Assembly (NCBI RefSeq): GCF_901933205.1
Contig: NC_044571.1
Location: forward strand, 73,781,689-73,845,688
Source of the DNA: Camarhynchus parvulus
Lineage: Eukaryota; Chordata; Aves; Passeriformes; Thraupidae
Length of the DNA stretch: 64,000 nt
Direction of reading: 5' to 3'
The notes below the pieces were generated by a model. That model was not told where the DNA came from and made no database searches. It was given only the letters and a program-made list of their open reading frames with translations. Positions 38,361 through 51,200 of this stretch are shown here, one piece after another. A program made the translations under genes and the position numbers. The number at the start of each line of letters is the position of its first letter. Position 1 is the stretch's first letter.

Positions 38361-41300
38361 ACCCACAGTCACTCTCACAGGGCGATCTCAAATATCCCAT
38401 GTTATACCCAAATACACTTAGTACTGTAGTGCTATAGAGATTACATTGACAGGGTGCCCAAGTGCCTGCTATTTCACCAGTTAAAAGCTACCCACTTCTC
38501 AGTATACTTTGCAATGCTTCCCAAGAAACAAGCTTACCTTTAGGATGGAATAAAATCATTCCCTCTCTCATCTCTCCCTACCACTCCCACCAAAAGCCTC
38601 CACCATGAAATTTGACCATAAACAAGTAATATTATGGTCCTGCAATTCAAGAATGAGAGTCTACAGGAGTCATGCCAATGACAAACACACAACACTCAAA
38701 AAGCCCAAATACAAATAAAACCCCAACTCTAGGGTCCCAGTTTAGTAAGCCATTCTAAGTACTGTTTATCCAGCTATCCCATGGAATAGACACATACCTA
38801 CTTGCATCTTCCATCTTGCATTCATGCCCAAAGGTGGCATAAAAATCACTTGAAGTGTATTAAACAAACTAGTAAAAACAAAGGATCTTCATGCCAATTA
38901 CAGCATAATAATTTACAGGTCTTTGAATGTTATAGCAACAACACTGCTCAGACCTCTCCAACTCAGAGGACATCTGGGAAACAGCTCCATTGCTAGAAAA
39001 GCTCTCAAGAACAGGTCACCTGTTCCATGCAGTTCAAAAGTTTTATGTTGGCTCAGAAGTGGCTTTGACTGTCTCCAATGAATGCAGCTACTGGCAGGAC
39101 TCACCTTAGAGATCAAAAGTGGATGCCTGTTTTGTGTGAGCTTAGCTCCCCATCTCAGTACAGAAGGGTATTTTCATTTCCATGTGCCCAAGATCAGGCT
39201 GTATTCAACAGCCTGTCAAGCATTCTTTAGAGGAAAATCTTGGAACAAAATGTCACACTTGACTGATTACCCTAATAAGCAAGACTTGACTTCAGTCACA
39301 CTGTCACAGGTAATAAAATTTTTTCCACTTCTAATCTCCATCACACATTGACATTTTACATTTCTGTATTTCACTAGGAGAGTGAGAGCAAGGCTACATA
39401 TGAAGTAAAATTTAACTGAATTTTAGTCCTGTGAGCATAAGCACACACCACACAATTAAGCAATAAAAAGAGGCCTGAATAAAAGGTTAAAATCCACAGA
39501 GTTGGGGAGTCAGAGGGCACAAAACCCCCAGCTTCTCTCAAGCTACAGAAGAGTGCTTTAAAAGCCTCTAATTTTGTAGTTCTAACTTTGCATTTCAGTC
39601 CATTACTGCCTCTTCAAGGCATTACAAATATAAGGAAGGATCAAGAGGGTCTTAAAGTTCTCATAAGAGAGAGTCATGTAGCATTGTATTTGGGTTCAAG
39701 AGAACTTACTTGTCAAATCTCACATGGCAAGTTACCTCTAACACCACTCAATTCAGGCTACCTGCTATAATTCCTCTGCAGATTTTGGCTCAGTGACAAC
39801 CCACAGTTTGATGAAGGTTAATGTCAAATCAGAACTCAGCAATGTTGAAGCATCTCCACCTTTCACTGTAGATCTCTGCCCTTTAAAAGAAAAAGGCTGG
39901 GGTTCTCTACCTGACTGTTCAAAGCAAACTAAATCCCAGAAATCCAGCAAAGGAAAATTTCATGCATACAGACGCACTTTACATGCAGAACTGTGACAAT
40001 AATCTGCTTTTTCCAATTTCTTTTAGCTCTGCTCTACTACAATTTTGAAAGATGGAAAGAAAGAACAAAACAATATGAAGTCACTTCAGGTCACTGGTGA
40101 AGACTTTGCTGGATACTAATAATTCTATTTCTGATAATAAATACAAAGGTAAAAAATAGAGCAAGCTCTCCACAACCCAGAATACCATAAACTTCTAGAA
40201 ATGTAATCAGATGCCTAAATTCAACAGAAATTAAAGTATTGTCTTGTCTTGTCTCTGCCTATAGTGTGTCCATCCTTAACCAGCTCACTTTACATACGGA
40301 GGAAAGTGTATTTTATCCAGAAGGGCACCGAGTAAATGACATATCAGCTAAAAATGGAGTTCTCATGCTTGAAAACAGTCTTCAAAGCATAGCAACTTCT
40401 TCCACCCCCCTCCTTCATACATTATAAAAAGGTACAACTTTTAGTCACTTCTCATGAACTTCCACTTGACCACTAAGGAGTTCACCCAGGAGAACAGCAG
40501 CATCATCTGGTGGCTCACATGGTTTGCAGCAGAATGTTTCTGGCCAACTTGCTCTGATGCCAGACACGCTGTATGACAGCTTGTATTGCAAGGAAGCGTG
40601 TTCTAAATAAAACATCACACTTTGTAGCAAAAATCCTTCAAGTCTAGAATAAATCCTACAAGGCTGGATACATAAAATCCAAAGAGGCTGCCTGGCTACC
40701 TCCCAGACTAATTACTGCAGAAGTATCAGGAAAAAAACCCAAAATTACTATTTATAAAAGTGAATGACTGATGTGCTTTTGCTCTTCCTCCCTTCCTGGC
40801 TTCCACTCCATTGCCCAGAGACCAGTGGAGAGTACAAGTTAAAATGCAAAGATGAAGTATTCCCTTGCCACCAAAATTAACTGAAGTCTAGATTTGCTTT
40901 AGAGCCCTATTAATTCCTAACAAACAGTAGTTTATGAGGAAGAAACATCATCCTATCTACAGGCTACATACAGACCTGAAATGTCAATAGATTCACACCA
41001 GAGATTCTTGTTCTATCCATGCCTCCACCTTTCCAACATCTGTTATATTTTCTTGGATCAAGCAGAGTTAACTCAGCCATCCGATTAATACAACCTCACC
41101 CCAAGTGTCAACCTGAAAGCATCTAAAACTAAGAACTGAGATTTAGTTTATTAACTGACCCTTCCTCCCAAAAAACATTAAGGATACCAGAGGCATCAGG
41201 ACAAAAGCCAAATTCAGCTTTAGAGATAGAGGAGTATAAATCAATTCATTTATCCAGGAATGTGGTGAAGATCAGACACAATTCATACTGACCTAACAGA

Positions 41301-41989
41301 AAATTGTTCCATGCGGTTCCATTTTCCCAACATTTCACCAGATTACTTTGGCATGGAAATGGCAACTTTTCCACAGAGCTCTGAGAGACAGACATGCAAG
41401 AGTAGAGCAAGTAGGATCCATGAGAGTTTCTGCATTTCCTTCTGCCATTTTACTAAGACAGGATTCAAGAATGATGACCTCCCATGCAGTCAGCCAGTTA
41501 GATGATGTCATGAAGCATCACACTTGTGAAATCATAAGCATTCTATAATAATGTTATGCACCAGCTGCTTGCTGCCTGCGGTCCTGCAGCCTGCAGGGGG
41601 ACCACAATAAAAGAGGGAAAAACTTATTCACCAGACAGAAGGATCTAAAATCCCACTGCAGTTATTTCACAAACTTCGTGGCCTACAATTTAATCTCCTG
41701 GTTGCTGCTCAGTGAGATGTTCTGCATCCCAGGAGGTAGGAAATCAGGACAACTCCAAGTACATGACCTTGTTGGAAGCTCTGGTTATGCATTTGCTGCC
41801 CAGAAGGACACGTGCAGGGTAGATTGCTCTGGTTTTACCAATGTCTGAAGTGAGGAGAAGTGGAAGAAATCATCTCTTTTATGACAGAAACTAGAAACTT
41901 TTCTAAAGTTTCTCTAATATGTATTGCAAACTCCATGCTCTGGTTGAACCAGGTTTAAGCCCTCCTTTAGGGAAAAATTTTGAATGGCA

Positions 41990-42096
41990 ACACAAAAAAA
42001 CAAAACAAAACAAAACAAAACCAAGCCAAACAAAAAAACCCAACAGCCAAAAAAGGAAAAAACCCAAACCATATATATATATATAATATATATATT
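41990..42096 (+). repeat. A/C-rich block and AT repeat
   Basis: AAAAC repeats from 41990 to about 42065 are followed by an AT dinucleotide run at 42070-42096. The hydrophobic minus-strand frames across it (41903-42148) come from this composition. Confidence 0.95.
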
Positions 42097-44795
42097 GCTC
42101 CGGGGCATCTATCCAATCTGTTGCCCAGACAGGCCTATGTACCAGCATATCAGCAGATCAGCTCAACTTGAAAGAGTCACAAGTATCTTACCAAGCTTTT
42201 AGTTCTATTAACAAGAGCTGTGAACAACTGTAAAAATAACTGCACTAAGATTCCCTTTCCTTCTATAGCTTAAGATATCTCCAAGTAGCATCAAACACTG
42301 CTTCTATAAGCAGCAGAGAAAGAAAGCTATGATGGAATTTGTAGACAGAGACATTAATAAAAATGAGGGATAAATCAACACAAACACCACACTGACACGA
42401 CAAAATAACAAGAAAAGGCAATGAAGATCTGCAAAAGGTCAAGATGGAAAGAATGGTTTGAAGGTCAATGAACTTACACCAGCTGTTAAGCAAGATGTAT
42501 GAAACAAGCATGGCATAGGAACCATTCTTATGTGGTAATTGTACAAAATGTATTTTATCAACCAAGAAGGAAAACAAAGTGAGTGACAAGGGAAATGAAA
42601 GGTGCTGTGGTTCTCTTCTTCTGTCTGCTGCTTCCTGCTTAGTTCAAGCAGACCTTTACTTTATTTTGGGTGCCCACTCTCAGACAGAAAAGGATGCTGG
42701 CAAAGATTTGATAGTAGAAAATTGGAAAGACAGGAGAAGACCATGTGGGCAAGAAAACAGAAAGAAGAAACACGAAGACCATTGAAAACTGTTCCTGCAA
42801 TATTACTGAGGGGGAAGAGGAACAAAGTGGAGCCAACAGACTAGGATAGAATGATTGACAGGATTGCCATAAAGCATTTATTCTTAACACACTGAAAATT
42901 TAACCTAACACTGAAACACACTTAACACTGAAAATCTTCCTCCTTCAGTGTCTCTTTTTTCTTAGAAAAGTGGGCATACTTTTATTTCTCATGGTCTTAC
43001 TCTTAACCTAGTAAGTGTAAAGTGATAGGAAAACTTCTAAAAGGAAATGCATTAAACAACTTTCCAGACTCCTTGCAGCAGATACACCCATAATGATTCA
43101 GTAGCATGAACTGATCTTATCCTTGAGACAGTAGCCTGTACAACATAGCACAGGTTGGTCAGGACAAACGAGGTTCAAAGAAGAACATGACTATCTCAGA
43201 CCATTGGAGATATTGTTGTAGTCCTACTTGAAAAAGTGGGGAATAGGTTGTGTGGCCTTTTCCTAATTTGTGCTTATGGTATGTTCTGCTTCCTATGTCA
43301 TCTTCTGGGAGCACCATTTCTTTCCTTTCCTCACTCAGCTCAGCAAGAACTTCTTTTTTCCTCCTTCAGCCCATCTGCTCTCCTCAGGCTGCTTTAACAC
43401 TGACAGTGTGAGGGCCTAGCAAGCCCAAAATTAACAAACCTCACATTGATTTAAGTGTTTCAGAGGAACAACCTGCTTGATGGCACACATCCAAGCCAAT
43501 GTTGATATGGATATGGCTTTGTGAGAGCGGAGTGGGAGAAGGAATAAGAGACTTGCTCTTATAACTGCCTATCAGAAGAGGACTGCAGTTTCCACGACCA
43601 CAGGACAGCTTTGTACTAAGGGGCCCAATTTTTATCACTTACACACCCACATGACTGTGCAAGTATTATCAGTGTAGTAACAAACTGTTGATATGCCATG
43701 GACAAGTCTCAACATCTAAGTCATCCTGGAATATAATGAAAGGTAGAGGTTTAATTCTATTTTTCAAATATATGAATAAGACGACTAAAAATAAAGAAGA
43801 AGTAAACATAATTAGAAAACTTCTTTTCATCGTTAGTGCAATCTGTAATTAGCCACAGAAGCCCTTGCTCAGTTGGGCAAGTATAATAGTATCAGTTTTG
43901 GGGTCGTAGGAAACTTACTGATTCACTTTTGGTGGACACAGGTATGGGCACAGGCATACAATAGGAGCTTAAATGGCAGATGATGTATATATATTAAGGA
44001 ATAACTCCTATGTCTGTGAAATCGATAGCCAGCTGTACACAGTCCTAAAAAAGCCTTTTTTGTAGAAACTGTCCTTCTTTCTTATGCACCATCAGAAAAC
44101 ATTGGCTGACCATGGCCAAGTCACAAGGATGATACAGAGAGCTGTATCAGGAGACAGGACTTTGTATAACTAATTCTTTTGGGTTTGGTCTTGTCCCTGA
44201 ATATCCTTCCCTGGAAAAGCAAAATACATAGCTACTACAGGAGCTACAGCTACATCAGTGCAGAGCACAGACCAAGAGAAATGCTGCTGCCAAGCACTTG
44301 AAATTGAAACTACACAGGATGGGGGAAGGCAGTTTGTTTTTAAACAAAACACCCTGTACAGATGCTGGAGTAGCTCCAACCAGGTCCCTGGGGCTGAATA
44401 TCAGCTTGCAGTTGGTGCGCTCCCAAAGCATTTTCACCTATTTATTCTCAGGTGCTCCAAGACAAGTCCACAAAGAAAGGTGAAGAACGAAAGCCAGGAG
44501 ATTTGCTTGAGAAACATTAGTCTAGACATCCATGTTTAGACTCAAAAATGCCTATGAAGTAATTTCTTACCAGAGAGGGAAGAACTCACAGTGCACGTTT
44601 TCCTGTAGACCCAGTCCTGAGGACTACGCCTCCTAACTTTGCTCTAAAAAGTTGCAATTTCACCTGCTTATATTGTCAATCGTTTTCAATTCCAATCTTT
44701 GTAGCTCCTATATTTCTCCTGTTCCCCAGGCTCCTTTTGATGTCTGTGGCTGTATCTGTCTGAACTAGATTGGAGTGCTCAGCCTGAAGATCTGT

Positions 44796-44855
44796 AGACA
44801 GATTAGAATGAGGTAAAAACATTACAGACAGATTAAGATGAGGTTAAAACACTAT
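44796..44855 (+). repeat. Imperfect 30-bp tandem duplication
   Basis: The block beginning AGACAGATTAGAATGAGG is repeated once, 30 bp later, with a few changes (AGACAGATTAAGATGAGG). Confidence 0.85.
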
Positions 44856-47800
44856 GGCAAATTTCTCTCAGGTACTTTACTGGGAGGGCTAGAAACTATC
44901 TTCTTGAAGGGCCTCTCAGCTGTAACAAAAAGCTGAGAAGTGTTTGCTCACATTTTGCAGAGGAGCAGGATACTGCACTCCAGAACAAACTGCCAGAAAC
45001 ACTTGAAGCTGATGAAGTTGGTGTGGGGCTCTTCATTGGTTTTATGCTAAAGTGGATGAGAACTGCTCACTAGACTGCAGCTAGGAGGTACTTGAAAGAA
45101 ATGAATATCTTTCATGAAAGGCTCAGTAACTGAATGGGAACACTCCCAAAGCAGAAGTCCTGGTGTAGTTTCAATGGGAGAGTTCAGGTCTCTTGCAGCC
45201 AGACTGCTCTGAGACCTGAACCACTGCAAGGCAACCGGAGAAGGTCTTTGGAGGATGTGTCAGATACTTAAGCCAGATGCAAACCAAATCACTAGTAAAC
45301 ATACCCATAATGTGTCTCAAGGCAAAGTCAGTCAGGTCAGTTTGTCACCAAAATGCTTGCTTTGCCTTGAAAAGGAGTGCTCACACAGTCCCACGTACCA
45401 CTAAGTAGTGACTTGGGAAGCTGCTCCCACAGCTTCTGCTGCCATACTTCCCTTTCCACTGCCTGGCAGGAGCAAGCAAAATCTCCACCTCCAGCTCAGG
45501 CTTGGCAAATCCTGCATTACAGCACAGCTCAGCACTCGAGCTCAGCTAGGTGGCTGAGCCTGAATCATGTTAGATGGATGCTGAGGATGCTAAGCCTGAA
45601 CCATAGCCACAGTCCTGCACGACCACAAACATTCTCCGCATCTCTTCACATCAGCCTCATCTTTCATTTTATTTTTCCTTACTTTATCTTTCTTGTGTGT
45701 TTGGAATCTCACCACCTGGTTTCCTTCTCAGTATTTCAGTAAGCTCTCCTCTAGAGTTTACTTTTCAGGCCTCCTTCCCAAAGCTTGTATTCAAAGAGTA
45801 AGGTATTTCATGCAGTCCTTTGCCCTGCATTACCAAGCAAAGGATTTAAAAGGAATGTCAAATGAAAGAAGCCTTCCAATCAAGAAAGCTGAGCAGATGT
45901 TCATAAAAAAAATTAAAATGTAGTCTTATGAGCCGGAGAGCATTAAATCCAACAAGATTTGATCTCCAGGCAACTCAAGCTTGTTCTTCTTGCAATTTCT
46001 TGCTAACACTTCAAGTGACCCCTTGGGAAAAATAAAGCTTGCCTGGCTCTGTATAGTTATAATGCTCTGACTGTACAACTGAACATAATTTTTGTTTAAA
46101 TTGGTTTATAGCTGATCACAGCTTAACTTTAAAATACAGGATTATTTAAATACTAGCAGCAGTCTGGAGCCCTACGTATGCCAGCATTTGTGCAACAGCA
46201 TTTTCCCTGCAGCCAGCAGCAAGTCTGTTTGTGTAGGGAAGATGATAGATAACAAAATAATCACTTAATGCAGCATAGCCCAAAAGTTTACCACTTAAGT
46301 ATAGTTTAGCTCAGGGGGCTGCAATTCCCTGTCAAGAGTGACAGGAAAATGTTTGATCACAGGAAATTCTTGGGTTCACACATGTCAGTGAAGCTAATGT
46401 GATGCTGTCCCATGGTAAATAAAGCCCTGTCTCAAAACTTGTGCAGGCTGAGGATTCACAGACACTGTGGTTATGTGCTCAGCCATAGCAGGCTTTTACA
46501 CTAGCAGAACATGTTTCACTGTGTATCAGTGAGCCAGTAGGAAAGTTAACGAATGCATTCCATTGCACGGTTTTCCCATTGTTTGCTGCTTTCCTGGAAT
46601 CATCTTCTGCCCATTTTCTGTTTAGAGTGATACATACAGCATCTGATGCTGTCACATGGTTTCACCCTTGAAAATCATAGGCCTCCTGTCTCCAAGCTTC
46701 TATTAGCCTTGATGGTATGTCATTTGCTACAGCAATGTAGTTTTGCATTAGTTTCAATTGAAATATTGCTTAAAATAATATGCAGATTATGAGAACTGAA
46801 CAAGTCAAAGGATATTTCTAGATGTAACTCCACCTGTTCAGCCTGGCAACACAGTGGCCCACATTTTTAAAGACACTCAGAGAAAAGCAGGCTCTCCTAA
46901 GAATCAGTAAGTCTCATCTGAACCTGCACTTTGCTAAATAGATATAAGTATGCAACACCTACCAAATTACTACACATAATGAGGCTTTTGCTGTTCTGTT
47001 CCCGGGGAGATGAGATGTTCTTATCACACTCAACTGATGCAACTATTCATCGATCTACGAGTACAAAATAACATTCTTTAAAAATGTGCAATGAAACGTT
47101 TGGAACAGAAGGCAATCAGCAAGCCTATTGAAGAGCACAGGAACGATGCAGGATTTTAGAGATGCTATTTTTTCTATTCTATTTCATCTTAGGATAAATT
47201 AGAATAACGGGGAGTGGAGAAGGGGGGCAGGGGGGAACAAAAGAGAGAAGAATGAAAACCCGGATTGACTAAAGCATGCAAGCCATAAAATAAATTTCTT
47301 TCCGTTTCTAAAATGGCTTCTTTGTTTCAAATGCCTTTGTCACAAAAAAACCCAGCTTGTTGTGAACCGACTGTTGAGTTGACTGAATTGGGACAAAGGT
47401 GTTGTTCTTTCCTCTCCCCCACCGCCTCCATTCTGACATACACTTTCCCTATCCTCTTTTAGCCATTTTAAAGGAAATTACAAGAAAAGCAGAAACGGTG
47501 GGGACAAAGAGAAACATCAAAGCCATCAATCCTGGAATAAACTCGGAGCAAGTGTAACTTCAACACAAAATGACCATGTGGGGGGATGAAGGGGAGGCGG
47601 GGAAGAAGAGAGTGCCATGGAAAAAAGAAGTCATCATTGTCATGTGCACACGTTGGTGTAAGTGAGGTGCACAGAGCCCAGGGCAGGTGCGGAGGGGCAA
47701 GCCAGGCCAGCGGCGCCGCGCAGAGCGGGCTGCGGGGCAGGGCAGGGCGCGCAGCCCACTGCGGAGCCGCAGAGCCGTGCGCCTGGCGGCCGCCCAGTGC

Positions 47801-48104
47801 CAGCTTCCTCCCGTACAGTTAGAAAGGATGGGGTCGCTAGAAAAAAAAAAATAATTAAATTTAAAAAATCAACTACGAATACCCTAAATGTGCAAACCAC
47901 TCAGCGCATCCAAATTTCCTTACGCCGCAAGGTCTTTCTATAAAGCGTCCCGCATTCAAAGGGGCAAAACTTCACTCCCACCGCCGGGCGGTGAACAGGG
48001 GAGGGAAGCGGTGCAGGGAGCTGCGATGCGATGCCCGGAGCCGCCTCCCGTCGCTAAGCGACCCGCGGGGCCGCCGCCGGGGCCCGCCGCCGCCGCGCAC
48101 TCAC

Positions 48105-48250
48105 CGCTCCGCGCCGCTCCATGCCCGCGGCGCAGCGCAGCCGCCGTCCCGAGCCGTCCTTCCCAGCCGGGAGGGACACGGAGCTGCCGCCGCCGCCGCG
48201 ATCTGGGTCACCCGGCGCGGCGCCCGGCGAAGGTGAGGAGGAGGAGGAGG
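48105..48250 (-). other. ELMOD1: ELMOD1 exon 1, noncoding (5' end uncertain)
   Basis: The minus strand has GGAGCG|GTGAGTGCG with the splice after 48105. This is the best donor in the island and fits a spliced 5' UTR joined to the acceptor at 33014. The transcription start cannot be read from the sequence, so the right-hand limit is a guess. An ATG at 48122-48120 inside the exon opens a very short upstream ORF. Confidence 0.6.
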
Positions 48251-48255
48251 AGGAG
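48235..48255 (+). repeat. (GAG)7 trinucleotide repeat in the ELMOD1 promoter
   Basis: Seven uninterrupted GAG units, continued by imperfect GCGGAGGAAG. The sense strand of ELMOD1 reads CTC repeats, in or just upstream of exon 1. Confidence 0.95.
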
Positions 48256-51200
48256 GCGGAGGAAGGCGGGCGGCGGTGCCGCCTACCGGCGAGCGCGGGG
48301 GGAGGCTGCGGCGGGGCCCGAGCCCGCCCCGCAGGGAGGGGAAGGGGCCGGGGAGCCATGGGAGCTCCCCGCGCACCGCCCGCCGTCCGTCCCCGGCCCC
48401 CAGCGCAGGGCGCACCTCTCATCCCTGGACTTCGAGACCTTCCCCCCACCTTGTCCTCCCCGCGATACCTGTCTGCGCTCAGGGGAGTCCAGCCACAGTG
48501 GTACGGTTAAGGTCCTACGGGAAAGCGGGGAATATCTCCCCGGGTGTTAAGGTCCCGGCTAGATGGGGTAGTGCTCAGCGAGCCAGTATCCTTCTTCCAT
48601 ATCCCATCCCACCTGTCAAGCAGTTCAGTGTCCTTTCTCCCCCAGCAGTATATCCTGAAGGCTTTTGATCTTCAAAGTTTCAAGTCAGCTAATTGGGATC
48701 ATAGGCATGTCATCCTATTTTTATAGCTCTCCCCTCTAGGAGAATAACAACTGTTGTCTGCAGCATCCACAGAATCATTTAAAGTTGCCCAGTGCAGTAT
48801 CTACTGCTAGTAGGCAAGTACTCTGTGTGTCATTCATCCTTACTGCTGCATGCATCTGTCCAGATGTTCCTTTGAAGTTGCAAGCAGCCTGTCAGGCCGC
48901 ATTGGCATCCCAACATTAGCCAACAGTTTCATGTTTCAGAAGTCCTTTGAAAATACTAATTAACCTATTTTTCTAAGTGTTCTTATGCCTAATTTGAAAA
49001 TAGCTTTCAGCATGCCTGTTTCAGGGACATGGTTTAATTTCTTCTGAATCTCCCTTTTCAGTTATTTTGATCCCATAATCAACTGTCACATTCAAGAAAT
49101 ATGGTGAAAACACTTGGGCTGTTGTGTTAAACATTTAATGACTAGGAAACACTGTTCATGTCTTAAGGCAAAGCAGACTGGTATTTAATTCTCCTCCTGG
49201 CTAAAGTCATGTAGTCTGTCTTCCAGCTGCCATCAGCATACTCGGTGCACCTGGTTGGCAGGTGCTGTGTCCTGCAGGGCTGATGGAGTGGCAGGGACAG
49301 AGGAGGTCCCAGCAGCCTCCACCTCAGTGGTGTGGCCCATCAGCAAATGAGGTCTGATGCTCAATGGAACAACTCAACAGTTGGTATCAGACTACAGCTT
49401 TACCATCTCATCTCTTACTTGCATCATGCTTTGCACATTGAAGTAATCTTTCAAGCTTAATTCCATGCATCAATGCAACTAGAAAAGTAGTTATTTTCTC
49501 CTGTCTCCTGCATTAGGGCAGTGTTTCTAGTTACTGTATCACAACAGTGTCCACCCCCAACTCATCAGATCCTTGCTCTTAGATCCTGTGCCTGTCAGAA
49601 ACTTCTCTTGCACTAGGCCTCTGGATCCACTGCAGGTCTTTTGATGTCTGAACAGAATAAACTCTAAATTGGGGGAGCTTTCAGAGGCTTCAGGAGCAGA
49701 GTTTGGTTATGCTTCCCAAAATAAATCTAGAGAGAGACTTGTAAGACAATTCATTCATATTATGCAAGATGAATCATGAACATAAAAAGCCAGATCCTTG
49801 CTACAGAAGAGGCCTTGCTTTCTCAGATGACATGCTCTTCTTGTTCACAAATACTAAGGAATTCAAAATGTGAGATAGAAAGCCTTATTGACTTGTTCCC
49901 TTACTGTTGTGGCAAATTTAGGAGATCAGACCAACATGTTTGGAGTTCCCAGATGGCCTCCTGCCCATTCTCTGGAATCACGCAGTGGTACATGGCTGTA
50001 CTGTAGTCATGCAGTGCCATTTCAGACTTGTCTGGATTTTTTTGAGACCCTCGTTGTCAAATTTCAATTTGATGTACCCATTCACTCAATATGTTGGTAT
50101 GGAAGCTGCTCAGGTTACTATGACTCCTGTGTTCAGCATCATTGTTTAATGGAAAGTTGAGGCAAACCAGCATCTTATAAAAAATTCTTCTGTTTAAAAG
50201 CAATTATGCTGTACTTTCCTTTTAACAGCATAATTATTTTTAATTGATGGCACATGAAAGAAACTGTAAATGACAGCAGAAATATAGCCTGTGCTTAGAA
50301 GCGGCAGTGAAACCATATTAGAAAAATATAGATGTAGGACCCCACTAGTTGAGCAATGTCACGCTTTTCCAGCAATAGCTCATACAGCCTGCTGTGCTTA
50401 ATAAAACCAGCAAGGTCACCTGCATGATTAATTTAGCATTGGAAAGAAGGTGACAGAAGCAGCAGAAAAACCAGATAGCAACATACCTCGCTCAGATATT
50501 GGTGAAAAATCAAAAGCTCAAGTCCCTTATTATTTTGGATAGACACTCTTGCTGTTACAGAAATTACTGATAAAGAAAAAATTGATAACAAGGACATGTG
50601 CTTTGTCCTTGTGAAGAACCTAACTAACACCACCCAGCACTTTTCTCAGACAATGTGCCACCCAAGTATTATTAACTGCACCATAAGAAGTTATATTTTA
50701 GTTAATGGTTTTATAGTATTATTTTGGTTCCTTTTTAACAAGTAGCATTTTTCATTTTGTGACAATATAGAGCTGGCAGAAATACTTTAGCAACACTTGT
50801 ATTCTTTGACTTAAAATCAACAAGAGAAAGAAGGTATTTTACCTAACAATCCTAGTACTGCTGGAATAATCTTAAAAGTTGTAGGAAGAAAGGACAAGGA
50901 AGGAATAGGAAAACCCTCCCTATTTCCATAAGGAACTTTCTTACCTCAGTTTCCAAAATCTGTAGTTCAGATCATCAATCCCTCTTGTTTTCACTCAGCA
51001 TGAGATAGGCTACTCTGCATAAATGACAAGCTTCTTAGGCTGTTCTCAAATTTCCTCACTTGCCCCTTTTGAGGGGATTCTTGTCAGCTGGTAATTCTTT
51101 GTGCTTGGTTTAGGACAAGCATCAAATACAAACTGTCCTGTGACAGTGAATTATATAGCTCTCACCCACTGATATTATAGCAACTAGGGCTGTGTGCACA

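Larger units (their letters stand above)
33014..48104 (-). other. ELMOD1: ELMOD1 intron 1
   Basis: 15.1 kb between the noncoding first exon and the exon with the start codon. It holds two CR1 fragments (33.41-33.60 and 38.05-38.36 kb), an A/C-rich block with an AT repeat at 42.0 kb and a small tandem duplication at 44.8 kb. The many open frames here have no recognisable homology. Confidence 0.85.
47660..48480 (-). promoter_or_regulatory. ELMOD1: CpG island promoter of ELMOD1
   Basis: G+C and CpG content rise sharply against AT-rich flanks. There is no TATA box at a sensible distance. The island contains GGC/CCG runs and a (GAG)7 repeat at 48235-48255. The strong GTGAGT donor on the minus strand at 48104, and the ELMOD1 exons to the left, give the direction. 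The long open frames inside it on both strands are effects of the composition. Confidence 0.85.

Noticed and set aside
41903..42148. Hydrophobic minus-strand frame rich in Phe, Leu and Tyr
   Set aside because: It is the translation of an AAAAC block and an AT repeat; composition alone explains it.
47210..47240. G-quadruplex in the G-rich stretch upstream of the ELMOD1 intron start
   Set aside because: Only three G runs of three or more occur at usable spacing, so the usual four-run motif is not met.
48280..48290. Alternative ELMOD1 donor (GTAGGC) further upstream in the island
   Set aside because: Weaker than the GTGAGT at 48104 and without support, though it cannot be excluded as a minor first exon.
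47888..48668. Long open frames on both strands in the CpG island (up to 220 codons)
   Set aside because: High G+C makes stop codons rare. The frames overlap on both strands and encode only Arg/Pro/Ala/Gly-rich sequence.
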